A stretch of DNA of 64,000 nucleotides from contig JAMDHS010000089.1 in assembly GCA_029717555.1 (NCBI GenBank), positions 18,498-82,497 of the forward strand, read 5' to 3'. The stretch's first letter is position 1; each line of letters begins with the position of its first letter. Positions 44,573 through 56,158 of the stretch are shown here, piece by piece. This DNA is from Peribolospora baueri (lineage: Eukaryota > Basidiomycota > Peribolosporomycetes > Peribolosporales > Peribolosporaceae). The notes under the pieces are model-generated. The model did not search any database. It worked only from the letters and a program-made list of their open reading frames with translations, and was not told the origin of the DNA. The position numbers were made by a program, and so were the translations under genes.

Positions 44573-47041
44573 ATGGCCGACGCACGCGACTTGGGCAACG
44601 CACGAGCGTCGCTCGGACCGTCAATGTCGGAATCTCCAGAGCAAGAGTCCATCGGCATGTCGCCCTATCCTACCGGTCGCACAGACGGCTCCTTGTGCGC
44701 CACCGCTTCAAGCGACGATAATCTGGCGGGCGGCGCGGAGGACGCGGACGCCGACGTGGACGCCGGCGAGGAGCACGAGAGCCAAGGCTTGCTCGGAGCC
44801 GGTGGCCGCACGGACGGCGAGGGGTTGATGGGCGCTGGGAACGTGAGGAAGCGCGTTGTTGTATATCTCGGCGACGAGAGCGGCTGGTCCAAGGTGAGTG
44901 GACAGACGGACGGATGGCGTCGATACAGTAAAGAAGCAACATTCCCTTCCGGGTTGATGATGAGATCTTTCGTCCCGTCTTCATACGCAGCACCCTCTGT
45001 TCCCTCGCCTGCGGACAGCCTTTTTCGCCGTCCTTGGTCTCGGCGTGGCCGTCCTGACCGCCTTCTCGCTCAACGCCCTCTTCTCGTCCTACTACCACCA
45101 TGCCCCCGGCACCTCCTCCTCCTCCTCCCGGCCTCCCACATCAGAAAAGCACAGGGCGTCGAGTCTGGACGAGAAGAACCTTCTTTCCAACGGCACGCAC
45201 ACCTTTAGGAAGACGATGCTTGTCATCAGCCTAGACTCGCTCGCGCCCGATCTCCTCGGAACTGGCCTCACTCCGGCCATCGACGAGCTCGGCAAGAAGG
45301 GCGTCCAAGCGGAGTACCTCCAGCCCGAGTTCCCCACGCTGACCTTCCCAAACCACTGGACCATTCTGTTTGTCTTTTTTTTTCCTTCTTTTCTCCTTCT
45401 CCCGTCGACGGTGCTCACACGTTCGGTGAATGACGAACAGCACTGGTCTCCATCCAGAGTCCCACGGCATCGTCGCGAATCAATTCTGGGACCCCGAGCA
45501 GAAACTCGAGTTTGAATACACCGTCCGTGCAAAGTCGTGGGATCCGAAGTGGTGGCGCGGCGAGCCCGTGAGTCGTCGCGCGGTTTTCGAAGCGGGCCGG
45601 TTGTGTCCGTCTGATTTTTTTTATTATTTCCGTGCAGGTCTGGGCAACGGCGGAACGCGCAGGAGTGCTCACGGCGACGTACATGTGGCCAGGCCCTCCA
45701 CGGACGTCGGAGAACGACCGGCCGCGATATTTTACGCCTTTTGCAAACGGCGTCTCGTTCGAGCACAAGGAGGATCAGATATGGCAGTGGCTTGATAAGG
45801 ATCTCAAGTTGCGGCCGCAGCTCATTCTCGGTGAGTTCGATCGTCGTTTCGTTCAAGCTTTTAGCCGTCGTCTGCTCACTCGCGTCATGCTTTTTGCCTC
45901 GCGCCCCCGTCGGCGATCGAAGCATACGTGCCGGACATCGACGAGGACGGGCACAAGCACGGATACAATGCCAAGGAGACCCGGGACACCATCTCTAAGG
46001 CGGACGGATTGGTGCGGTCGATTGGCAAGGGGATCGAGGCGCGTAATCTGACGCACATTGTCGATATCGTCGTGCTGAGCGTGAGTAGTCGGTAGGTATC
46101 CCATGTGACGGGCGTGCATGTGCTGAACCATGACGATGAACGGCGTCCCCCTTGTCGACGACGCGTAGGACCACGGAATGGCGAACACGAGCGATGACCG
46201 GCTGATCTTCCTAGATGACATCCTGGGGGAGGCGGGCATGGCTGGCATCGAGCACAAGGACGGTGGGTTGTCGTTGTCGTTGTCGTTGCTTCGTCTTGGC
46301 GCTCCTTGACCCGTCGCTCACGCTTGCCTGCGCGCGTGAATAGGCTGGCCGTTGGCCGGTTTGCGGTTCAAGCAGGACAAGGTGAGCGAGGCGGACATGT
46401 ACAGCCGACTCGTGGAGGCGTCGAAGAAGCAGGGGGGCGTGTTTGACGTGTACACGCGCGAGTCGATGCCGCCGAGGTGAGTGGGTCGGCGCGGTTAGAC
46501 GGCCGGCCGGTCGTCGGATGGATTAGATGGGATTGGAATTGAGCCGATGTTCCTGTTTGTTTTGACAGATACCATTTCTCTAATTCGACGCGCATCGCGC
46601 CGGTGTGGGTGATCCCGCGCCTGGGATGGGCGATCACGACGCATGAGGAGATGAGAGGGATGGGAGGGAGGTACGAGCCGAAAGGGTGGGTTCTTGCCTC
46701 GGCGTCCGGTGTGGCCCGGCCGGAGCTAGCTCATCTCGTCGTCGGTCCCTCTGCCACCCACCAGGATCCACGGCTACGATAACGAAGAGGAGCGAATGCG
46801 AGCCATCTTTGTGGGCTCGGGCCCGACGTTCGAGTACGTCAAGGCGCGACGACCGTACCTGTCTCGGGAGGTGGGTGAGCGACGATGGCGAAGGAGCGCG
46901 GGCGGTCATGGTCACGACCACTGGAAGGTGCGCGGGTTCGGCAACGTCGAGGTGTACAGCCTCGTCGCCAAGGTGCTCGGCCTGCCCCGCGAGGCGTCGC
47001 ATAACGGCACGGTGGGCTTTTGGGAGGACTTGTTGTACTGA
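44573..47041 (+). CDS. Type II membrane nucleotide pyrophosphatase/phosphodiesterase
   Basis: Alkaline-phosphatase superfamily, NPP type; fungal homologues hydrolyse extracellular or vacuolar nucleotides to release phosphate. Nine exons: 44573-44893, 44991-45367, 45441-45567, 45638-45830, 45923-46080, 46169-46262, 46344-46476, 46569-46685, 46765-47041, 598 aa. The start sits in ACCAACCATGG. An acidic cytosolic N-terminus (about 105 residues) is followed by a signal anchor TAFFAVLGLGVAVLTAFSLN. Catalytic features: VISLDSLAPD, the nucleophile Thr in FPTLTFPNHWT, DIDEDGHKHG, SDHGM and the His in IHGYDN. In exon 7 GACAAG|GTGAGC looks like a donor but is read through here because the frame and family similarity continue. 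The last segment (RRWRRSAGGHGHDHWK) is more divergent than usual. Confidence 0.88.
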
Positions 47042-47921
47042 TCTGATCGGTTGGTCCGAGTGCCAGGCGTACGTGGTCTCTCTCTCTCTGTGCGTGTGTG
47101 TGTGTTCTTTCGTTCCTCCTCGCCTTCTTTTCACCGCCGTGATGTACGCTTTGGGGAGACGGATTTGTACGTTAGACGGCTCGCGGTGGTGAGAATGGAC
47201 ATAGATGACGGGCCCGGTACGTGACAGACGTGGCGTCATCGGGACATAGACGTGGATGGAACGCAGGTGGGTGTTGCGCTCGGTGGATTTGTCTCGTGTG
47301 CGCCGTAAGCAAAGAGGAAGAGGAAGGAAGGATGGGGAAACGGTGTCCGCTCGTGCATCTTTTCGTATCCCATCCCATCTTTCTTCTCTTCGATTGCTTG
47401 CTTGCTTTCTTTCACATGGAAAACCGCGTCGAAGTGCATCGACAAGTTTCACGGGCCAGCCAGCGCCCCGCAACGTGACAACGGCGCAGCGGTCGGCGCC
47501 GAACCGCCGACCTCCGTCCGTCTATCCATCCCATCTTCTTCCTTTCCTTTGCTTCGCTTCGCCCCCGTCGACGGTGTGGAGAGATGGGACGTTTGTGGGG
47601 CCGCCTGTGACGACGGACGCACGTACGGGGCGGTGGCCAAGAAGAAGGATCCGGACGTGGGGGAAGAAGAAGAAAAAGGTCGTCGAGGGCTGATAACTGC
47701 TCCGCTCCTTCGGTCGTCGTCCCACAGCTCGCCGGTCACTCTCTCTCTCTTGCTCTCCACACTCCCAACCTACTTCACCTCGTTATTTAACGCCCGTCGC
47801 TGTCGTCGCCTTCCCTTCGTCCCTCCCTCTTGCCCACCTCGCCGCCTCGCTCGCTCGTCCTCTCCCCCTCAGCGCACCTCGTCGTCCTCACCCCCTCTCT
47901 CCACCCTCCTCGCTCCTCACC
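47042..47921. other. Intergenic region NPP-alcohol oxidase
   Basis: 880 bases between two plus-strand genes. CT-rich repeats (47080-47105, 47738-47755) and a pyrimidine-rich leader run up to the alcohol oxidase ATG. TATTTAA at 47784-47790 is about 135 bases before that ATG and could be its TATA element. No gene recognised. Confidence 0.4.
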
Positions 47922-50536
47922 ATGGCCGAGGCAGAGGCAGAGGTGTTCACCAAGGCGCAGAAGGAGGTGAGTCGACGCGACGTAGTCCTTCGACCGACGG
48001 CGCGCCCAGCGACCCCCCGCCCACGCTCACCTCGCTCGCTCGCTCGTTCAGGTCATCATCGCCCTCGGAGACGCCATCGTGCCCTCCTACGAAGCGCCCC
48101 ACGACATCTCCTACCTCCACTCCGCCCTCCCCGACAACGCCAGCCCCGCCCAGCGCGCCGCCGTCGACGAGTACGCCCGCACCGGCTGGTCTCGTCGGCC
48201 CGACCAGCTCGTCGCCGACTTTGCCCACCTCTGCTCCATCGCCCTCTCCCCCACCTCCCTCTCCCTCTCAAAGGTCCTCCTCTCCTCCCTCTCCACCCGC
48301 GCCGGCTGCCTCAGCCTCACCGGAAAGATCGGCCCCTTCCACAAGCTCACCAGGCAGCAGCGTGAGGAGGCCATCAACGCGTGGGCTAGGAGCCCGCTGA
48401 TGGTCATCAGGAAGGCAGGCTTCGGTTTCAAGTCCATCTTTAACTTTCTCTACTTTAAGCAGCTCGAGATCGGCCCCAAGGCGCTTGGATACCCCGTCCA
48501 ACCGCCACTGGGCGGCGAGGCACCGGACGCGGACGCAGGCGCAGGCACTGACTGGAAGCGGGACGACGACGAGGCGGCCGAGCAGGCCACGCCGCACTTT
48601 GCCTTCAAGTTCGAGGACCCCAAGCCAAACGACGTGCTCGAAGCCGACTTTGTCATCATCGGCTCCGGCTCCGGCGGCGGCGTCGTCTCCTCCGTCTTGA
48701 CCTCCAAGGGCTATACCGTCATCGTCGTCGACAAGGGCGACTATGTGCCCCAGTCCGAGATGCGCCGACACGAGGGCGACGCCTACCGTCGCATGTACGA
48801 GCGCGAGGGCATTTTGCCCTCAGAGAACAGCTCGATCAATATCCTCGCCGGCTCGACGTTCGGCGGCGGCACTACCATCAACTGGTCCGCCTCCCTCAAG
48901 CCCCGCCACTTTGTCCGCTCCGCCTGGGCCGACGAGCACGGGTGCCCGTACTACCTCTCCCCCGCCTTTGACCGCGACCTCGAGGCCGTGTGCGCTCGGA
49001 TGGGCGTGTCGGACGACAAGGCGACGCACAACGTGCCCAACCAGCTCTTCCGCCTCGGCGCCCAGCGCGCCGGCCAGCCTTGGTCCGTTATCCCCCAGAA
49101 CACCGGCGGACACGTGCACTCGTGCGGCCAGTGCCAGTTTGGCTGTGTCAACGGACACAAGCAGGGCGGTACCGTTTCGTGGCTTCGCGACGCCGCCGAG
49201 ACGGGCAAGGCCAACTTTGTCGTCGGTTGCCATATCGAACGGGTGATCTTGGATGCCCGCGGACGGGCGACGGGCGCGGTGGGCAAGATGGTCGGCGACC
49301 AGGGCGCGGGCGCGACGGTCACGTTCAAAGCCAACAAGGGCGTCGTCCTCAGCGCAGGCAGCATCCACAGCCCCGCCATCCTCCTCCGCACCCCGGGCCT
49401 GAAGAACAGGAACGTGGGCAGAAACTTGCACATCCACCCGGTCACCTTTGTCACCGCTTACTTTAAGCAACGCATCGAGCCCTGGAAGGGCAGCATCATG
49501 ACCATGGTGAGGCGCCCATTTCCATTCCCGCGCCACCCGCGCCGCCTGTCTCACTTCATTGTTCTTCTTCTTTTTTTTTCTCTCTCTCGTCAGGTCTCCA
49601 ACGCGGCCGAAGAGTTTGACGCCAAAGGCTACGGTGCCAAGATCGAGGTGATCGCCTCCACGCCCGCCATTCATGCCGGCTGCAGTGCCTCGTCCACATC
49701 GATGGGCCACCGCTCCCGCATGCTCAAGTACGCCAACTCGTACACGCTCATTTGCATCATCCGCGACCGCGATGCCGGCCGGGTGACGGTGGACAAGAAG
49801 ACCGGAAGAGCTTGGGTCGACTACTCCCTCTCGCCGCACGACCAGAGGAGCATGACCCACGCGCTGCTCGCCGCTTGCGACATTGCCGCCGCGTCCGGCG
49901 CCGTAGAGGTCTGGACGACTCAGACGGGCATGGAGGGATGGAAGGCGCCGGACACCGCGACGACGGCGACGGCCACCGCGCCCAACCCATCGACCACCGA
50001 GACGGCCGCGCCGCTTGGCTTGGCCGATCCGTCGTACCGCCAATGGAGGAGTCGCGTCGCCAAGGCGGGGTCAAAGCCGCTATGGATCAGTATGGGTGGG
50101 TGTCGACTGAGGTTCACGTTCGTCCGTCCGCAAGTTTGTGCGCGCTCACGCCCCTTCTTCCTTCCCCCACGTACCTACTACCCGCGGCAGGCTCGGCCCA
50201 TCAAATGTCCTCTTGCCGCCAGGGCTCCTCCCCGCGCACGTCCGTCTGCGACCCAGAGGGCCGCGTGTGGGGTACCAAGGGTCTTTGGGTCGCCGATGCC
50301 AGCGCTTGCCCCACTGCTACGGGCGTGAACGTGAGTCCGTCGATGGGAGGCGGTGGTGCAGAAACCTTCCTCCTGACTGTGTCTGACTGACCCCCCTTCC
50401 TTGCGATCGACCCGATGAATAGCCAATGATCACGACAATGGGCCTCTCCCGCGGCGTCGCTCGCAACATCCTCAAGGACGTCGGCCACAATGGCGGCCTT
50501 GACGACTTTGACAGGACCGATGCGGCGAAGCTGTGA
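47922..50536 (+). CDS. Long-chain fatty alcohol oxidase (GMC family)
   Basis: FAD enzyme that oxidises long-chain alcohols to aldehydes in the omega-oxidation/alkane route, usually membrane- or peroxisome-associated. Five exons: 47922-47966, 48052-49506, 49594-50095, 50191-50330, 50423-50536, 751 aa, close to family size. The start is in CTCACCATGGCC. The FAD-binding motif is IIGSGSGGGVVSSVLTSKG near residue 210, with IVVDKG at the end of the fold. GSTFGGGTTINWSASLK and the Cys-rich HSCGQCQFGCVNGHKQG are typical of long-chain alcohol oxidases. The GMC C-terminus reads WVADASACPTATGVNPM then GLSRGVARN. The N-terminal 200 residues are the usual family extension. Intron 2 (49507-49593, 87 nt) is a multiple of three without a stop, so an unspliced product would stay in frame. 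No peroxisomal targeting tripeptide at the C-terminus (AKL is present: Asp-Ala-Ala-Lys-Leu ends in AKL, a PTS1-like tripeptide). Confidence 0.9.
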
Positions 50537-51739
50537 ACGGAACCTACCACATGATGCCCCGGCGCTCGCCACCCACCACCCATATCATATATATGCCCGA
50601 CCCGGCCTCGACCGGAACCCGCCCTGGATCGCACCTTGTCCGCTCACCAGTCCGGCCTGGTCACCTAGGATCTAGGATCATACCCCTTCGCTCATTCCCC
50701 CCTCCCGACACTCGCTTCGCTTCCATTCCATCCTCCTTCGTCTTCTTAGCCCGCGTCTTCTTAGCCCGCGTCTTCTTCTGGAATCCCTAACCGAACCCCA
50801 ACCCAACCCCGCTCGCCAGCGGAGACGGTTCGAGACTGTAGTTCTAACTAAGCTTGGGTCTGAATTTATCCAACGCAGAATCTAATTTATCAATCCATCG
50901 TCCGAGTACGAGTACGAGACAGAGTTGGGAGAGTCGGGAGTCGCTCGGTCGCCCCGAGACAGACAGACAGATGAACGAAAGAAAGAAAGAAAAAACACGG
51001 TCCGGATCTTTCTTCCCTCAGCCCACACACAGACACACACGCTAACCTGACCCCCTTCCCCCATGGTCCCAACCCGCCTCTTGTCCGCAGAACTGCCGTC
51101 ACTCTACTGTCTTTTTTGCAAAATTCGAACTCGAAACTCGAAATTCGAAACTCGAATTTCTCATTCACGTTGGTAGAGTTGAGATACAGGTCTCGACGAT
51201 CCTCGTGTGCTGGAGATCATGGTGGAATAAGAATACGTGGCTATGAAGACTCGCTTTGAGGGTGTTTCCGGATTATCCGGTGAGGCGAAGGATCGTGTCG
51301 GTAAATAGCCGTTCGTTAGACTCATCACCGAATCGGGTATCCATCGGAAGCCAACCCCTGCCCAGGCTCGCCTTTCTTTCAGGACCCCACCACCCCCCAC
51401 CGCGGCATTGTCGCGCCAGATCATCATATCACCGCTCCGCAAAAGGGAAAGGGACCCAAGCAAGGATGGCAACCGGGAGGGACCACGATGCGGCATCTTG
51501 GAGATGGGAATGGGAATGCGCGACAACGTAACCAAGGAAAACCAGGATTGACGAAGAGAGAGGAGCGCTGGGAAGGAAGGCCGTCCGGGCAGGTGGGTAC
51601 TTCGGATGGGATCGAATCGAATCGGACTGATTGAAAGGATGGGAGGGGGGCTCCGGAGGGTATCTAGACGAGACCGGGCGGACGAGACGGAGACGATGGG
51701 TATTCTGAGAATGGACGAAACAAGTCGGTCGCTCTCCCG
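50537..51739. other. Intergenic region with simple repeats
   Basis: 1.2 kb downstream of the alcohol oxidase. Holds a 15-base tandem duplication (50740-50778), AAAG repeats near 50975-50993, and a TCGAAA/TTCGAA-rich segment (51120-51163). Open frames on the minus strand (51161-51853) read into the kinase relic but show no other motif. Confidence 0.4.
50740..50780. repeat. 15-bp tandem repeat
   Basis: GTCTTCTTAGCCCGC occurs twice in tandem from 50740 and a third copy starts GTCTTCTT at 50770. Confidence 0.8.
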
Positions 51740-51940
51740 TCTCCCGCCTCGGAGGTCGCAGGCCTTGGACACCCACGGATGACGCGCACTCGCCGATCGT
51801 AGCCCTCCGATCCGGGTCGACGACGAGGCAGGCGAGTACGACGTCCAGGGCATCGCGGCTGATGGGCACCTTGGGCCTGCTGATGCGTCCCTTGATGGCG
51901 TGTGCGAGCGAGGCTGAGCACGGCGGGGAGAGGAAGGCCC
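51740..51940 (-). pseudogene. Protein kinase C-lobe relic
   Basis: On the minus strand 51940 down encodes a stretch ending ISRDALDVVLACLVVDPDRR then ATIGEC, the usual end of a Ser/Thr kinase domain (subdomain XI, LL..DP..R.T). The expected continuation HPWV appears only in another frame (RHPWVSKACD, about 51784-51755), so one extra base breaks the frame. A CAG acceptor-like site lies at the upstream edge. None of the other kinase subdomains (HRD, DFG, APE) is visible within 1 kb. I infer a decayed fragment; a heavily mis-sequenced gene is a less likely alternative. Confidence 0.5.
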
Positions 51941-52367
51941 CTGTTTATCGAACAGTCATGCAATACACTGCTACGTTTCGAAGACGTTGAGAGTCGGCCG
52001 ACGGACTAGGGCCTTAAGGAAAGGCCTCCACGCGCCCTCCGCCTGCATGCAGCCCTCCGACAACAGCTTTCTTCTCCGTACCGTAATTCGGTATCGACGA
52101 CGACGTGATGCGAGGACTATCCCAAAAGCGCGCGCAAGCGACTCTTCCTCACGGACGAGTTAGCGGTTGCCCTAGTAAGCGTTGCTGAACCCAAATGACT
52201 AGCGAGCGGCTGCGAGGATAGCTAGCGTTCTTGTAGCCTTCCTGTGGTGTGTACTGAATAGGGTTTGGCTTTGTTGATTTGGGCGAGAAGGAATCCGTCA
52301 TCATGCCTTCACGAAACTAAAGGCGAAGGGCCGGATACTAGTGATCGATCCCTCCCTTCCTTTCTTC

Positions 52368-52401
52368 TTTCCCTTCCTTCCTTCCTTCCTTCCTTTCCTC
52401 G
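52368..52401. repeat. CCTT microsatellite
   Basis: About seven CCTT/CTTC units with minor interruptions, in non-coding DNA. Confidence 0.8.
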
Positions 52402-52544
52402 CCGACATCCTGCCCCACAGCACCTCGGCCGTCCCACACACTGGCCATCCATCAAACGACCACGCAAGCGAGCAGACAGGCAAGCAGGCAGGAAGGAAGC
52501 AAACGCGTCGCGTCTGTCACATTCCATTCGATCGATCACGGCAA

Positions 52545-52570
52545 AGAAGAAAGAAAGAAAGAAAGAAAGG
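52545..52570. repeat. AAAG microsatellite
   Basis: Six consecutive AAAG units, in non-coding DNA. Confidence 0.8.
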
Positions 52571-53017
52571 AAGGTGGGCAAAATTAAGCGAGAACAAGCA
52601 TCGGCGCCAGAGGCGGGCGGGCGGGGGGGGGCGGGGGTACAGACGACAGATAGGTGGGTAGGTGGGTAAGGAGGCAAGGCAGGCAGTACAGGAGGGGGGA
52701 TAAGATAGGACAGGAACAGGACAAGAGAGTGTGCCGGTTGGGTTGGGTTGGGTTGGGTTAGGGTGATAGATGACGCGCTCGTGCGCGCATTTACTTACAG
52801 TGCTCGAGCACGCAGAGTTAGCTCGCCGATTCGGCGCCTCACACGGACGGTCCAGCTGAGGGACGTCGATGCAAGGCGAGGCGAGGCGAGGCGGGGAGGA
52901 AAGAAGGGAAAAAGAGATGGAAAAAAAGAAAGAAAAAGGTGGAAAGGCGGTCTAGACGCCGATCATCGCTCGCTCGCCACTCCACTGCGCTCAAGACTCA
53001 AACTCCCATCCAATCAA

Positions 53018-56000
53018 TCACGCAAGCTCCTCGCCAGGCGGCACTTCGGCATCGACGACAAGTTCTCCCTTCTCCGTCAGCCTCGCGCCTTCGGTCGTGC
53101 TCGCAATCTGGCGCGCCCGGTTCGCCGCGTCCTCAGCCCTGCCGATGCCGAGGTAGTCGTCGGGCATCCAGACCGGCGTCTGCGGCTTCTTTGCTGCCGG
53201 GTGGTCGAATGCCTTGTCGTCCACGTCGTCCTGACCCTTGCCGCCGCCGCCGCTCGCCGCCTTGTCAACGCGCCCTTGACGGCGTTCCGGGTCCGCGCGG
53301 GCGGCCGCGGCGACGAGCGGATCGAGCGACTGGCGGTTGTCGTACGTGCTGTGCAGGGACAGCGCAGCTCCGGGCGGGCTCGTCGACGGCGAGGCGGTCG
53401 TGAAGGTGGCCATCGCCGCCGCGCCCTGGCCTTTCTTGTAGTCGGCGTCGGCGTCGGCGTCGGCGGCAGCCTCCGCGTCAAGCTGCGGGGCGACGAGAGA
53501 GAGGGGCAGATAGTCGAGGAGGTCGTCGTACGAGTTGTTGAGGATGACGTGGAAGCCGATGGTAACCACGATAAGGACGACGGTGAGGGCGCCTTCGGCG
53601 ACCGCCGACTGGCTCCCGGTAGAGTCCTGGGCGAGGAAGAAGAGCGCGGCGAGGCAGACCTCCATGACGTAGAGGGCGACGAAGATGTGCTGGATCGCCT
53701 TGGGGAAGAAGCGACCGCCCTGTGTACGCGGGGAGAAGAGACGACATGAGCCTTCCCTTCGCTTCCGTCTACCGCGCGCGCCAGCCGCGCCCACTCACCG
53801 TCTCCTTGGAGGGAGGCATGTCATACACGTAGAGGAAGAGGTACTTGTACAGGATGTAGAACAGCCCGAAAGCTGGCGGCGCGACGGGGGCGAGAAAGAA
53901 AGATTGAGCACGACGGCAGATGGAACGGAGAGGACGGGCACTCACTGGCGACGCAGAAGCCGTTGACGACGGGGGCAATGATCATGTATCCGATGCCAAT
54001 CATAGTGAGCAGGGTGACGGTGGGGAAGAGGGTGCCCCACGCGACAGAGCCCATATCGTGCTCGATATGCCAGACGCTCCGCGGCGTCGAGCCGAGAAGG
54101 AACTTTTTAACGTAGTACACGACCAGAGGGCCGATTTGGAGGAGGCCGCCGGCGGTGCCGGAGAGGCCTTGGAGGAGAAGGAAGGTGAGGAAGTAGATGG
54201 AGGACCTGGGTAGGTTGCCTGCGAGGAGCGTCGCCGCCTGGGTCGGGTTATCTTTGAGCTGCTTGGCCACGGTGGTGAAGCCGGAGGCGAGGGTGAGGAT
54301 GAGGAAACCGTTCTGGAGGGATGAGGGAAGGGTCAGGATGGGTGTTCATTATGCACGGAATCGAAACAGCCGACGAGTACTCACGAGCACTTGGTGGAAG
54401 TAGAACCGGTGCATGAGCGCGAGCTCAAGGCCGTTGTACGTGGGAATGCCACCGAAGCGGGCGAAGACTGTTCGGAAAAGGGCAAAGAAAAGTCGACGAG
54501 AGCGGAGACGCCGGTGAAGTGAGCAAAGGCGCGGTCGGTGAACACGACACGGCGCCGACACTCACGCCTGAGGATGATAGGGACGAGCATGTTGAGGACG
54601 GCAAAGGCGACGGGGGGCAGGACACCAGAGATGATACCAGAGACGACGGCGGGGGTAGAGCATAGCCAAGCGAGCCACGGAGCAGTGCTACAGAGGGTCT
54701 TGACGTTGGACACGAGACCGACGAACGCGACGGGGATGGCCCAGAAGCAGACGAGGGCGATCGAGGCGGCGAGGCCGGCGGTCGAGCGGAGCTTCTGTTC
54801 GTACGGGTTCATGTTTAGGTTACCCCAGATGACATCGTCCGGGGCGACCTCGATGTAGTGGCCGGCCATGTTGTACGGCTTGTGGTGGGCGAGGCTGCGC
54901 GCGGCAAGGTGGGCGGCGATCTGGGTGTTGAAGAGGATGAACACGCTGTTCTGCGGCGGGTACTCCTTGACGTCGGTGGCCAGCTGAGTGCGCTTCTCGT
55001 CGAGGAGCGCGTTGAGCCGCGGCACCTCCTCGCGCGCCCAATCGATCGTGTCTACCTTTTGTCCCATGCACGGGATTTTGCCAAGCCTGTGCGTGGGGCG
55101 CTCCTTCTTGGGCACGACCTGATCCACCAAGCCGGCGTTCTTCTCCAAGTTGGCCTGCGCGTCGCTGGGACGTTGAGCCTTGCCCTTCTTGACGAGCTTG
55201 TGGGCGAGCTTGATGAGTTTGTTTTCGGCCGCTTCGAGCTTGCCGACGGCCTTTTGGCGGTCGTCGTAAATGTCCGGGATCTCCTTGAGGTCGCGGTTGA
55301 GCCAGATCTTGCAGACGCCTCCGGGCAGGTTGCTGAACATGGCGGTGAGCTTGGGAACGGAGAGCATGTCCTTGGGCACGCCGGTGAAGAGGACGGACCT
55401 GGCCTGGGCGGTGCGGGCGTGGGCAGGGGAGAGGAGGTACTCTTGGCGGAGGCGGACCCAGCGGGACATCTTGACCTTGATGTTATAGAACATCCAAACT
55501 GGCGGGTAAGAGGGATATGGATGGGGGGTAAGAAGGATATGGATGGTCAGGGTCGGTCGACAGGCAGCGTGGTGGTGGTGGACGGGGACTCACAGACGAA
55601 AAAGTACACCAAGATGAGGTGGGCGGCGTAGCGAGCCTGCTGGCGCTTGGCCTTGTTGACGTTTCCAAACGTGAAGAGGTCCAAGCCGCTGAGGTTGTTG
55701 GTGGGGCGGACGGCGTCGACGGGGAAGAGGACGGCCCATGAGACGAGCCAGACAGGGACGAAGATGCGGAGCATGAGATCGAGAAAGTCGAGGAAGACGT
55801 AAGCATCCAGGCCGTTCTTGGCGATGATGTCAGTCGCGGGGGCGTTGATGAAGGCGGGGATCCAGCCGAAGATGGACTTGGGCAGCGGTGCTTGACGTCG
55901 ACTGGAGTGCGGCAGGTAGGACTTTGGCTCGTAGATCTTTGCGAACCTGGGGCGGAGGAGGAGGAAAGCGGCGATCTCGACGCTGGCGACGACGACGTTG

Positions 56001-56158
56001 AAGACGAGGGAGGTGACAAAGGTGGCCGTGGAGGCGGTGACGGTGTCGTTGGACGACTGGGCGAGGGCCGGGGCGGGGAGGAGGAAGGCGGCGGCGAGGG
56101 CGAGCGGGAGGAGCGAGGGCGCTGACCCCGCGGGCGGGCCGGGTGCACGAGGCGTCAT
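53018..56158 (-). CDS. CSC1/OSCA-type stress-gated cation channel (DUF221)
   Basis: Eleven-or-so TM protein of the Csc1/OSCA/TMEM63 family, mechanosensitive or osmosensitive cation channels of plasma or organelle membranes. Six exons (minus): 56158-55594, 55498-54566, 54467-54385, 54312-53946, 53872-53799, 53719-53018, 907 aa. An N-terminal hydrophobic segment (LLPLALAAAFLLPAPALAQ) may be a cleaved signal. The first TMs include TFVTSLVFNVVVASVEIAAF and VWLVSWAVLFPV. A cytosolic RRM-like loop lies around RSVLFTGVPKDM and PQNSVFILFNTQIAAHLAA. The 7TM core begins PDDVIWGNLNM (family-wide) and includes the IYFLTFLLLQGLSGTAGGLLQ helix. The C-terminal 170 residues are cytosolic, with an Ala-Asp repeat (ADADADAD). 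All joins keep frame. Confidence 0.9.

Larger units (their letters stand above)
51941..53017. other. Intergenic region, microsatellite-rich
   Basis: About 1.1 kb between the kinase relic and the end of CSC1. Contains CTTC repeats (52372-52400), AAAG repeats (52547-52570), a G-rich run (52617-52637) and GGGTT repeats ending in one TTAGGG (52738-52763). No gene recognised. Confidence 0.45.

Noticed and set aside
46378-46392. GTGAGC donor-like site after GACAAG in the phosphodiesterase
   Set aside because: The frame and family-like sequence continue across it to the next well-supported donor.
48820-50043. 407-codon antisense frame over the alcohol oxidase
   Set aside because: Mirror of a high-GC real gene on the plus strand whose FAD motif and family match are clear.
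52734-52765. GGGTT repeats ending in TTAGGG, telomere-like
   Set aside because: Only about five units, interior to core genes, and mostly GGGTT rather than TTAGGG. Treated as a microsatellite.
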